Assembly (NCBI RefSeq): GCF_002752655.1
Contig: NZ_CP023739.1
Coordinates: 145,103 to 209,102, forward strand
From: Methylosinus trichosporium OB3b
Lineage (GTDB): Bacteria > Pseudomonadota > Alphaproteobacteria > Rhizobiales > Beijerinckiaceae
Reading direction: 5' to 3'
DNA: 64,000 bases
The position numbers and the translations under genes were made by a program. Below the pieces are notes generated by a model. That model was given only the letters and a program-made list of their open reading frames with translations, ran no database searches and was not told where the DNA came from. Positions within the stretch are counted from its first letter, which is position 1. The number at the start of each line of letters is the position of its first letter. Of this stretch, positions 25,630 to 32,803 are shown one piece after another.

Positions 25630-28600
25630 ATGCGATTCTGTCATCCACGTATCATTGTCCGGCGTCCAACAGAGGTGCCTTTGCGGCCCATCGAAAGCAA
25701 ACTGCTCATCGAACTTGAATTCGATGCGACCTTTCGACCGAGTGATATGAGCACGAGCGATGATCATCGCGTGCTTGCGGTCGGCTTGGTCAAGATCACC
25801 GTTTTCTGCCTTACGACACAGGATCGAATAGGCGAATTCGACTTCATGGAAGCGTCGTCGAATGGGTTCAGCTTGCTCTATGGCTTCAGCCGTGTCGAAT
25901 CCTGGGGAAGATGGAGCTCTGGCCCGAACGCCGCGGTTGTTCTCGGACTTTCGAAACGTCCGCGCGGGGAGATTCGGATCGAGTTCACGCATATTGTTGC
26001 AAACCGGGTACTGCCCGTCGTCCCGGGATGTGTCAGAATTGCCGGTGGGGAGCCGCGAGCCGTCGAATTTCGGGGTGGGGTTCTCGCCCTCACGGTCGAT
26101 CCATCTCCACCCATCCCGGGCGCGCTCGTCTCCTATGACGCCTCGGATTGCGGCGACGATATCGAGCTGTCGATCATCATATCGAACTCTGATCGGCCAG
26201 ACCTGACTTTCGCTTGTGTGACAGCGATTCTCTCGGCGGCGATCGACATGCGCTTCGAGATAATCGTCGTGGACTATGGCGGCGAATCCGCGGCGACGAC
26301 GCGGCTCGCCGAAATGGACCTGCCGGTCAGGATGATCGCTCTGGCGAAACCGCGCTCATTCGGCTGCGCGAATAATATCGCGGCCGAAGCCGCACGCGGC
26401 GCTCGCATTCTATTCTTGCACAATGACGCCTTCCTCGAGAAAGGCGTAAGCGAAAAGCTCGCCGCGGAACTGTCGAACGGCGAGATCGGGATCGTCGGAC
26501 CGAGTTTTCGCTATCCAGACGGTTCGCTGCAGGAACTGGGCGGGTTTGTCTCCGTCGAAGGAGAAACGAGCACGCCTGTGTGGACAGGTGTGGGCTGGGA
26601 CGCGCCGTCCGCCGTCGACGCGGATTATGTCTCGGCCGCCTGCCTGATGCTTCGCCGGGTCGATTTTCTAAGCATAGGCGGTTTCGATTCCGAATTCGAC
26701 ATCGATTATCTCATGGATGTCGACCTCTGCCTGCGGATGCGCGCCATTGGAAAACGCGTACGCCATGTAGCGACCGTCACGGTCCGACACGTTCCGGGTG
26801 GCGTCGCCGCCACACCCGACGCCGTAGCAAAGCGCGACAACGCGCGGCGGCGCAATCTCCATCTGCTGCGCGCGAGATGGGGCCTGTGGCTGATCACCCG
26901 CAATCGTGCCGACGCCCCAATCGTGGAGCGGCTCGACGTGCAAGAGCTGCAAAAGCAGATTTCGCAATTTCCCGGAGAGGTGCTGAACTGCGTCGTCTCG
27001 TCAGACCAGTCGGCGAGCGACGCATCGCGATCGAGCCTGGCCGTCGCCGCCGCGGCGAGCGTGCTTCGGCCAACTGCGATTGTCGCGCGCGTCCCGTGCC
27101 CGGTCGTCGACATTCGCCAAAAGGCGGGCGCGTTCGGCCAATATCATGATCGGCTGACCGGCGGCTGCCTCGCCGACATGGCCGAACGCGACATAGACGT
27201 GACGATTGTCAGCGGAATTGAATTTCCGGCGGTGCCGCCTCCCTTCGGACGCCTCCGCATTCTCCATTGCCCGTTCCCCGCGGCGTCGCCGAGCCGCGAG
27301 GAGGCCAGTCGGCGGATCGGCTCGCTGTTGAATTTCGACGCGGTGGCGACCGATTCCGAATTTGGCCGTCGCGCCTTGGCGCAAGCGATAGAGGCTTTGG
27401 GCGCACCGGCTATCGACATCGATGTGATCACGCCGGCGATCAACCTTTTCCCCGTCGAGCAATCACCCGAAGCACGCAGCAATATCATTCTGTGCCTCGG
27501 CGCGCTGCGGGCGGGACCATCGGGCGGCGGACATCGAGCGGTCCTCCGCGCGCTTCGATTCGTCGCGGCCACCGCCAAAAGTCGCCGATGGCGACTCGTC
27601 GTCGTCGGCGAGCTCCTTCCGAGCGACGATGCAAGCTATGTCGATATGCTACGCCGGTGGCCCTGGCCGATCGATGTGGACGTGATGGCCGATCCGCCGC
27701 ACGCTACCTTGCGACGCCTATTCGCACACGCGAAGATTTGCGTATCGCCCCACGGGCTCGGCGCACAATCGCCGGCCGAAGCGCATTTTTGCACGCATTC
27801 GAGCACACAGATCGGCGCGGCGATTTCGGCCGGCTGCATTCCTGTCGTGTTCGGCGTGGGGGCCGAAGCCGAATTCTGCGAAACCCATGATGTGGGATTT
27901 CGCTTCAACGACGAGCACGAGCTTGTCACTGCGCTTGAGCAGGCGATCGAGCTCGCGAATGGCGTCGGCGTGACGAAGGCGCAGCGCGATCGCATGCGCG
28001 CCTATTCGCAAACCGCGCACGCCGACGCCTGGGCGCAGCTGATCGCGCGCCTCGACGCCGGTGCCGAGCGCGAGGAGCGCGCGGCGCCGTCGCTGCGGTC
28101 GGAACGCGGCCTGTCCCCGCCCGCCCTGATCGTCGCCGGCTGCCATCGTTCCGGCACATCGGCGATGGCGCGCATGCTCTCGATCGCCGGCGTGGATCTG
28201 CCGAGCGATCTCATGATCAAGAAAGCCGATAATCCGACCGGCTTTTGGGAGGCGCATGTGATCGCCGATTGGAACGAGGCGCTTCTGCGCTCTGCCCGCT
28301 CCGGTTGGGATGACCCATTCGCCTTTTTTTCGCAACCCTGCGCCGCTCAGATCGCACCCGGTCTGATCGACGAAGCCGCCGCGAGGATCACCGGGCTCTA
28401 CCCCGGCAATCGTCCGATCGTTGTCAAAGATCCACGCATTTCATTGTTGGCGCCGCTCTGGGACAGGGCGCTGCGGAAGTCGCGTTATGCGCCCAATTTT
28501 ATCATCATGGTGCGCAATCCGCTGGAGGTCGCTGCCTCGCTGACGGCGCGAAATAAATTCTCCTTGGGCAGAGGTCTGTCGATCTGGGCCAGCTACATGT

Positions 28601-28956
28601 TGACGATCGAGAGAGACACGCGGGACACGCCACGCGTCTTCGTTGCCTATCGTGATCTTCTCGCGAATCCCGAATCGGTTCTGGACCGCATCCGATCGCA
28701 ATTGGGGATCCCCCTGCCGCGTTACGAATGTGCGAGTGGCTCGATCTCGCGCTTCGTCGACCCGGCGTTGTGCCAGCATCACTTCAATGGGCTTTGGAAC
28801 AAGCATCTGAGCGAGGCGGTCCACGAGTATTTTGTGCTGCTCCAAGCGGCCTGCCACGATCAGCCTCTTCCAAACACAGCGGGGTCGGCGCTGGAAGCTT
28901 GGCTCGCCGAGCTACGGGACCTCCTCTCAACTCCCGAGCGGACGATATCGACTTAG
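25630..28956 (+). CDS. three-domain fusion: glycosyltransferase GT2, glycosyltransferase GT4, sulfotransferase
   Basis: The protein has 1108 residues. Residues ~20-140 are a beta-rich module with GFSRVESWGRWSSG. Residues ~175-430 are a GT2 domain (LSIIISNSDRPDLT, FLHNDAFLEKG in the DxD place, DIDYLMDVDLCLRMRAIG). Residues ~500-800 look like a GT-B/GT4 domain (KICVSPHGLGAQSPAEAHF, ISAGCIPVVFG). Residues ~835-1080 are a sulfotransferase: AGCHRSGTSAMARML is the 5'-PSB loop for PAPS, and VVKDPRISLLAPLW with IIMVRNPLEVAASL form the 3'-phosphate site. It could add sugars and then a sulfate to a surface glycan. No membrane segment. The start is uncertain by a few codons, as the ribosome site is weak. 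Confidence 0.82.
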   Translation: MRFCHPRIIVRRPTEVPLRPIESKLLIELEFDATFRPSDMSTSDDHRVLAVGLVKITVFCLTTQDRIGEFDFMEASSNGFSLLYGFSRVESWGRWSSGPNAAVVLGLSKRPRGEIRIEFTHIVANRVLPVVPGCVRIAGGEPRAVEFRGGVLALTVDPSPPIPGALVSYDASDCGDDIELSIIISNSDRPDLTFACVTAILSAAIDMRFEIIVVDYGGESAATTRLAEMDLPVRMIALAKPRSFGCANNIAAEAARGARILFLHNDAFLEKGVSEKLAAELSNGEIGIVGPSFRYPDGSLQELGGFVSVEGETSTPVWTGVGWDAPSAVDADYVSAACLMLRRVDFLSIGGFDSEFDIDYLMDVDLCLRMRAIGKRVRHVATVTVRHVPGGVAATPDAVAKRDNARRRNLHLLRARWGLWLITRNRADAPIVERLDVQELQKQISQFPGEVLNCVVSSDQSASDASRSSLAVAAAASVLRPTAIVARVPCPVVDIRQKAGAFGQYHDRLTGGCLADMAERDIDVTIVSGIEFPAVPPPFGRLRILHCPFPAASPSREEASRRIGSLLNFDAVATDSEFGRRALAQAIEALGAPAIDIDVITPAINLFPVEQSPEARSNIILCLGALRAGPSGGGHRAVLRALRFVAATAKSRRWRLVVVGELLPSDDASYVDMLRRWPWPIDVDVMADPPHATLRRLFAHAKICVSPHGLGAQSPAEAHFCTHSSTQIGAAISAGCIPVVFGVGAEAEFCETHDVGFRFNDEHELVTALEQAIELANGVGVTKAQRDRMRAYSQTAHADAWAQLIARLDAGAEREERAAPSLRSERGLSPPALIVAGCHRSGTSAMARMLSIAGVDLPSDLMIKKADNPTGFWEAHVIADWNEALLRSARSGWDDPFAFFSQPCAAQIAPGLIDEAAARITGLYPGNRPIVVKDPRISLLAPLWDRALRKSRYAPNFIIMVRNPLEVAASLTARNKFSLGRGLSIWASYMLTIERDTRDTPRVFVAYRDLLANPESVLDRIRSQLGIPLPRYECASGSISRFVDPALCQHHFNGLWNKHLSEAVHEYFVLLQAACHDQPLPNTAGSALEAWLAELRDLLSTPERTIST

Positions 28957-29025
28957 CAAACGCGCAACGGATTCGTGTCGCAATCTTGGCAGCGTGGGTC
29001 GGACCCGTGCTCGGACGGGCTGTGG

Positions 29026-29827
29026 GGTTCTGTCGCGAATTTTTTGTTGCGGGTCGGTTTGGGCTATGATCGGCGGCAACGGAGCTGGCGGACGAGTGCG
29101 ATGATCGATTTCAAGGGCAGCCATTTTGAACGCGACGTGGTTCTGTGGGGCGTCCGCTGGTATGTGGCGTATCCGATGAGCTATCGCCAACTCGAAGAAA
29201 TGATGGAAGAACGCGGCGTCGATGTCGACCATTCGACGCTCAACCGGTGGATCGTCAAATATGCCCCTTTGCTGGAGAAGCGGTTTCGTGCTGGCAAGCG
29301 CACGGTCGGTTCGAGCTGGCGGCTCGATGAGACCTACGTAAAAGTCAAAGGTTGCTGGAAATATCTGTATCGGGCGGTCGACAAGGCAGGCGCGACGGTG
29401 GATCTCCTGCTGACGGCCAAGAGGGACTGCAAAGCTGCGTTGCGCTTTTTGCGCAAGGCGATCGGCCAACATGGCGAGCCGGAGAAGATCACGATCGACA
29501 AGAGCGGCGCCAACGCGGCAGCGATCGAACGCTACAATGCGGAGCATGAAGCGGACATCGAAATCCGCCGCATCAAATATCTCAATAATATCGTTGAGCA
29601 GGACCATCGGGCGGTAAAGCGAGTGACGCGGCCGATGTTGGGTTTCAAATCATTTCGATCCGCTGTTGCGACACTCTCGGGGATCGAGCTCATGCATATG
29701 ATCCGAAAGGACCAGTTGCGGACCAGGGGCAAATTGCGTCCAGCACAGCAATTCTACGCCCTCCCCGCGTGAGCTGAAACACTCTCATACGCTCGTCGCG
29801 TCCATAGTCAAAATTTGCGACGGAACC
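29026..29827 (+). mobile_element. IS6-family insertion sequence, copy B
   Basis: 802 bp, bounded by GGTTCTGTCGCGAATTTT (29026) and the inverse of GGTTCCGTCGCAAATTTT (29827). The 8 bases outside the ends differ (GGCTGTGG and GCAGATCG), so it probably arrived by recombination or cointegration rather than by a simple insertion. Its right end truncates the coding fragment at 29829. Confidence 0.9.
29101..29772 (+). CDS. IS6-family transposase (copy B)
   Basis: A 223-residue, complete DDE transposase from ATG 29101, nearly the same as the product at 5838 (for example VLWGVRWYVAYPMSYRQL against VLWSVRWYVAYPMSYRQL). The catalytic D-D-E positions are present (RLDETYVKVKG, TIDKSGAN, NNIVEQDHR). Confidence 0.93.
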   Translation: MIDFKGSHFERDVVLWGVRWYVAYPMSYRQLEEMMEERGVDVDHSTLNRWIVKYAPLLEKRFRAGKRTVGSSWRLDETYVKVKGCWKYLYRAVDKAGATVDLLLTAKRDCKAALRFLRKAIGQHGEPEKITIDKSGANAAAIERYNAEHEADIEIRRIKYLNNIVEQDHRAVKRVTRPMLGFKSFRSAVATLSGIELMHMIRKDQLRTRGKLRPAQQFYALPA

Positions 29828-29828
29828 G

Positions 29829-29948
29829 CAGATCGCGCTCAGCCGTGAGATCGAACGGCTCGCCGGTCCTATCGTCGATCCGGACTTCCGGTCCCGTAGC
29901 GCGACGATCTCCTGGAGCCGTCCTGGGTGTCCCGGGATGCTCCAATGA
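29829..29948 (+). pseudogene. C-terminal stump of an unknown protein cut by IS6 copy B
   Basis: From the IS6 edge an open frame of 39 codons (QIALSREIERLAGPIVDPDF and on) ends at TGA 29946-29948, overlapping the next ATG in an ATGA arrangement. The tight overlap indicates a true gene end in a translationally coupled operon. The family is not recognised. Confidence 0.45.
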
Positions 29949-30190
29949 ATGTCGCTCGACTGGCGGGGCCGGTCTATCGGCTAGTTGGTCGTGGGACCGG
30001 CGCGATCGTCCATCTGCGCAGCTTTCTCGGGCGTTGCGCACGGATCGAGCGCATCCGACGAGCAGCGCGTCGATCGCAGATGGAGGCGCGCACGATCCGC
30101 GAGATCGGTCCCGACGGCGCGGGTGACGTCGCTTTCCTCGACGCCGCGCCCGGCTGGTTCGACACCGCGGTGAGACAGATCGCGGAGTGA
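29945..30190 (+). CDS. small hypothetical protein (81 aa)
   Basis: ATG 29945 overlaps the previous stop (ATGA), and the end at 30188-30190 overlaps a GTG start (GTGA). The product is basic, with a hydrophobic N-terminal part (MNVARLAGPVYRLVGRGTG) and no known motif. The coupling on both sides suggests a real, once coordinated operon. Confidence 0.45.
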   Translation: MNVARLAGPVYRLVGRGTGAIVHLRSFLGRCARIERIRRAARRSQMEARTIREIGPDGAGDVAFLDAAPGWFDTAVRQIAE

Positions 30191-30625
30191 GCAAGACCTC
30201 GCCCGCGCCGCCGGAGGCGGCACTTCGCGATCTGCCTTACCCGCGCGAGGTCCGCTTTCGAGGACTGGGAGAGCTCGAGCGCGGCGCCCGAGCGGGTCTA
30301 CGACCATTGGGCGCTCGACATCCGCGAATACGAATATCCTAGCGAACGGGAGGTCGGCTTCATTCCGCGGCCGCGGCGCTTCCCATCGGCGCGCTTACTC
30401 GTCGACCCGGCCATGCCGCCACAAGGGCTGATGGAACGCGCGGCCTCAATCGATCGTGAGATCGGCTACCCCTTCGCTTGGTTTTTCCTGATGGCGCACG
30501 GCCACTGGGTCGATCCGGATGCAGGACAGGCGATCACGGCGGCCTTGCGCGAGCAGCGCGTCCGGCTGCCGGAGCGCGATGCGCGCGTCTTGCTGCGCTG
30601 GGACGAGGCCCTACACTCATTCTGA
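30187..30625 (+). pseudogene. hypothetical gene with a frameshift
   Basis: GTG 30187 opens a frame (SKTSPAPPEAALRDLPYPRE) that loses protein-like character at about 30255. From there the +1 frame continues with FEDWESSSAAPERVYDHW and runs through GYPFAWFFLMAHGHWVDPDA to TGA 30623-30625. One indel would join both into a protein of about 145 residues. No family is recognised. Confidence 0.45.
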
Positions 30626-30890
30626 GTGGCCGAGCAGGCAGGCTGTGGGCCAGATCCAGCCCATATCCTCCGGATGTTTTGTTGCTCGTAGGTCGCTCTG
30701 CAACCCAGCTAAAGCTCCTTCCGCCGAGTGTTCCCTCATACGTACCGCTACGGGCTCGACGAAACATTCGGAACTGAACGTTCGTGTTCGGCACTGAGAG
30801 GATCAGGACAGAATCGTCCATGGCGATGATTCCGGCTTCGAGTGTTTCGCTGGGTCGGTCCAAGTCGGTCAGAATTATCCGTCCGTCCAC
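30534..30890 (-). CDS. possible hypothetical protein
   Basis: An open frame of 118 codons. Its first 75 residues (MDGRIILTDLDRPSETLEAG onward, with VQFRMFRRARSGTYEGTL) look like a compact beta-rich protein. The 3' half is arginine/proline-rich and overlaps the gene on the other strand, so the real end may be lost. A fair guess only; the remaining DNA between 30891 and 31050 shows no gene. Confidence 0.35.
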   Translation of the reverse strand: MDGRIILTDLDRPSETLEAGIIAMDDSVLILSVPNTNVQFRMFRRARSGTYEGTLGGRSFSWVAERPTSNKTSGGYGLDLAHSLPARPLRMSVGPRPSAARRAHRAPAAGRAARARPP

Positions 30891-31059
30891 AATAATCTCT
30901 CCTGCATTAGAACGGAAAGGCTCCCGAACCGACAGGCTCGCGAACCGCCCGAGAGACCTGTTGCTCCGAGGATGAAAAGTATCTTCCTGTCCGCGATGCT
31001 CAGTCGGCTGTCAGGACCGGTAGCTTGAGCGACGAGATAATAGTCGTTTTTGGACTAGT

Positions 31060-31080
31060 CTGAAAGAGACTTTATTTCAG
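31060..31080. promoter_or_regulatory. candidate operator upstream of the XRE gene
   Basis: CTGAAA (31060-31065) and TTTCAG (31075-31080) form a 6-bp inverted repeat 30 bp before the start of an XRE-type regulator, a common position for autoregulation. Short repeats of this size also arise by chance. Confidence 0.35.
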
Positions 31081-31110
31081 GGCTGCCTTCAACAACCGGA
31101 GCAGCCCGGC

Positions 31111-31380
31111 ATGGGCCGCTCGGTCCACAGCACGCCCTACAAACATCTCTTGGCCCTGATGATCGCTGCACGCGAGCGCGCTGGACTTACGCAGACCGAA
31201 CTCGCCGAACGCATCGGTCAGACGCAATCCTTTGTCTCGAAATACGAGCGGGGAGAGCGACGCCTGGATGTCGTCGAATTTGTCGAATTCGTGAGCGCCA
31301 TGGGGCTCGACCCGAGTTCGATTTTCACTCAATTCATTCGACAGGCCTTCGGTCGGACGACCGGAAAGAAGGACTCGTAA
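31111..31380 (+). CDS. XRE-family helix-turn-helix regulator
   Basis: 89 residues. A full HTH_3 domain lies at residues about 15-70: LALMIAARERAGLTQTELAE, IGQTQSFVSKYERGERRLDV and the closing helix VEFVSAMGLDPSSIF. The length suits a single-domain repressor of a mobile element or an orphan antitoxin. It is divergent from the RES/Xre pair, though separated by pseudogene DNA, so it may regulate neighbours or itself. Confidence 0.85.
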   Translation: MGRSVHSTPYKHLLALMIAARERAGLTQTELAERIGQTQSFVSKYERGERRLDVVEFVEFVSAMGLDPSSIFTQFIRQAFGRTTGKKDS

Positions 31381-31468
31381 TTCGAAGCCATCGCCGCAAT
31401 GGTCTCCCTTCCTTGACGGAGCCAGCTAATTCGCCAGCTCCCCTCAGGGAGTCCCTGCGCTCAGGCGA

Positions 31469-31887
31469 TCAAGGATCGGGCTCGACGACGCTGACCCTCA
31501 AGTCGTTCAGGACGGCCAAGCTGCGTGCCCGTTGAGGCGTGACGGATAGATGATCCCATCTGGTTTCTCAGGGTGCTCGTGCAACGCCACTGCCGAGCCT
31601 GCAGCTCCGCCTCCGCTATCGGCAGATCGCCGATCGCGCCATCGCGTCGATCGCGGAGCTCTGCCTCCAAGAAGCAGACCTTCACCGTCTCCCCGAGGTA
31701 GAGCAACGCCGAACCGATTAGCGGCGACGCGCCGGCGTGGATCGCTGAAACGGCTCGGTGTCTTGCCGAAGCCGAGCGGGTCCGGATAGCGGCCGAGATA
31801 GATGCGGCCGAACCGCTGGCCAGCTGGCGCTCGATAAGTGCGGAGGTTCACGCCCGCAAAGCGATCAGGCGGGAGAACTTTCGCCAT
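31469..31887 (-). pseudogene. RES-domain toxin, destroyed by several frameshifts
   Basis: ATG 31887 is directly after the antitoxin stop. The first part (MAKVLPPDRFAGVNLRTYRA, FGRIYLGRYPDPLGFGKTPS) is in one frame. RES homology then shifts to a second frame (LYLGETVKVCFLEAELRDRR), returns (KPDGIIYPSRLNGH), and ends in a third (LAVLNDLRVSVVEPDP, stop 31469-31471). RES toxins degrade NAD+; the arginine, tyrosine and glutamate positions are split across frames, so no active toxin can be made from this sequence. Confidence 0.8.
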
Positions 31888-32649
31888 TCAGCGAAAATCT
31901 CTCCCTATGCTCTCCGCGGCCTCGAGGGCAGCCTGGACCTTCCCTCGTTCCAGCGCTTCGCACCCGGTCAGTCCGTCGAGTTCGCCATGCGGCTGCACCA
32001 GAAAGCGATACACTGCCCAGGGTGCGCCCAGTCGCTCATGCAGGGCGGCAAGTTCGCAATAGGGCCTTCCCTCGGCATCTAGTTGCCAGACAGGGAAGCG
32101 AAAGCCCCGCTTGGCTCCGTCAAGGCCCAGAATCTGGCCGCTCTGGCGTTTCGCATTGACAGTCACCCGCGTGGTGCCGAGCATCTTGGCAAAATCCTTC
32201 GCGCTCAGCATGTCATCGCCGCCCAGGATTTCGGCGGCCCGCAGGCGACCGCGCTCACGCGCCGCGGCGAGCGCCGCCGTCAGCTCGGCATCCGGCGCGG
32301 CGGCCGCCTGCACGGTTTCACGCGCGGCAATCGCCTCCTCGACGGCGGTCACGACCGTCTCGCCTTCAGGGTCGACTTCGACCCGAAAGCTGACCGGTCG
32401 ACCAGCCGCGCGGCTCTTGACGATCGCATCACCATAGCCTTGCAGGAGCGCCTTCATATGCCGCCGACTTCTGGTGAGGAGCTGGGACGCCGTACCCGGG
32501 AGCTCCACCTTGAAACCAGCCGATCCCTTCGGCAATGTCTGATCCGGGCCGACGAAAAAGGTCGTCATGGTGAGAGTCGTCTTGCCAGCCGTCCGCGCCC
32601 GCCGGCCTGCGCCGCTTCGAACACCAGTTGTCGATTTTGAAGCCGTCAT
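31888..32649 (-). CDS. Xre/MbcA/ParS-type antitoxin
   Basis: The protein has 253 residues. The last ~60 (LGAPWAVYRFLVQPHGELDG with LTGCEALERGKVQAALEAAE) match the toxin-binding domain of the Xre/MbcA/ParS antitoxins. A helix-turn-helix-like part lies at about 150-180 (SAKDFAKMLGTTRVTVNAKR). The first 60 residues are basic and probably disordered. Its partner, a RES toxin, follows immediately (stop and start codons adjacent) but is frameshifted. An antitoxin left alone can still protect against related toxins. Confidence 0.8.
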   Translation of the reverse strand: MTASKSTTGVRSGAGRRARTAGKTTLTMTTFFVGPDQTLPKGSAGFKVELPGTASQLLTRSRRHMKALLQGYGDAIVKSRAAGRPVSFRVEVDPEGETVVTAVEEAIAARETVQAAAAPDAELTAALAAARERGRLRAAEILGGDDMLSAKDFAKMLGTTRVTVNAKRQSGQILGLDGAKRGFRFPVWQLDAEGRPYCELAALHERLGAPWAVYRFLVQPHGELDGLTGCEALERGKVQAALEAAESIGRDFR

Positions 32650-32803
32650 GTACCGACCTCCGTCAGCGCATATATGAAAGAGGTCGATAAGTTCGTCAAA
32701 TTCGTAAAGCCAGTGCCGGTTCAGCGACAGCGGAGAGGCGGCGAGCTACACGCACGGATCGAAAAAACTGAAGCGAATCATGCTCCGTCCGGTGCGGCGC
32801 TGC

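Noticed and set aside
29018..29835. 8-bp target duplication around IS6 copy B
   Set aside because: The flanks GGCTGTGG and GCAGATCG do not match, so a simple insertion cannot be claimed.
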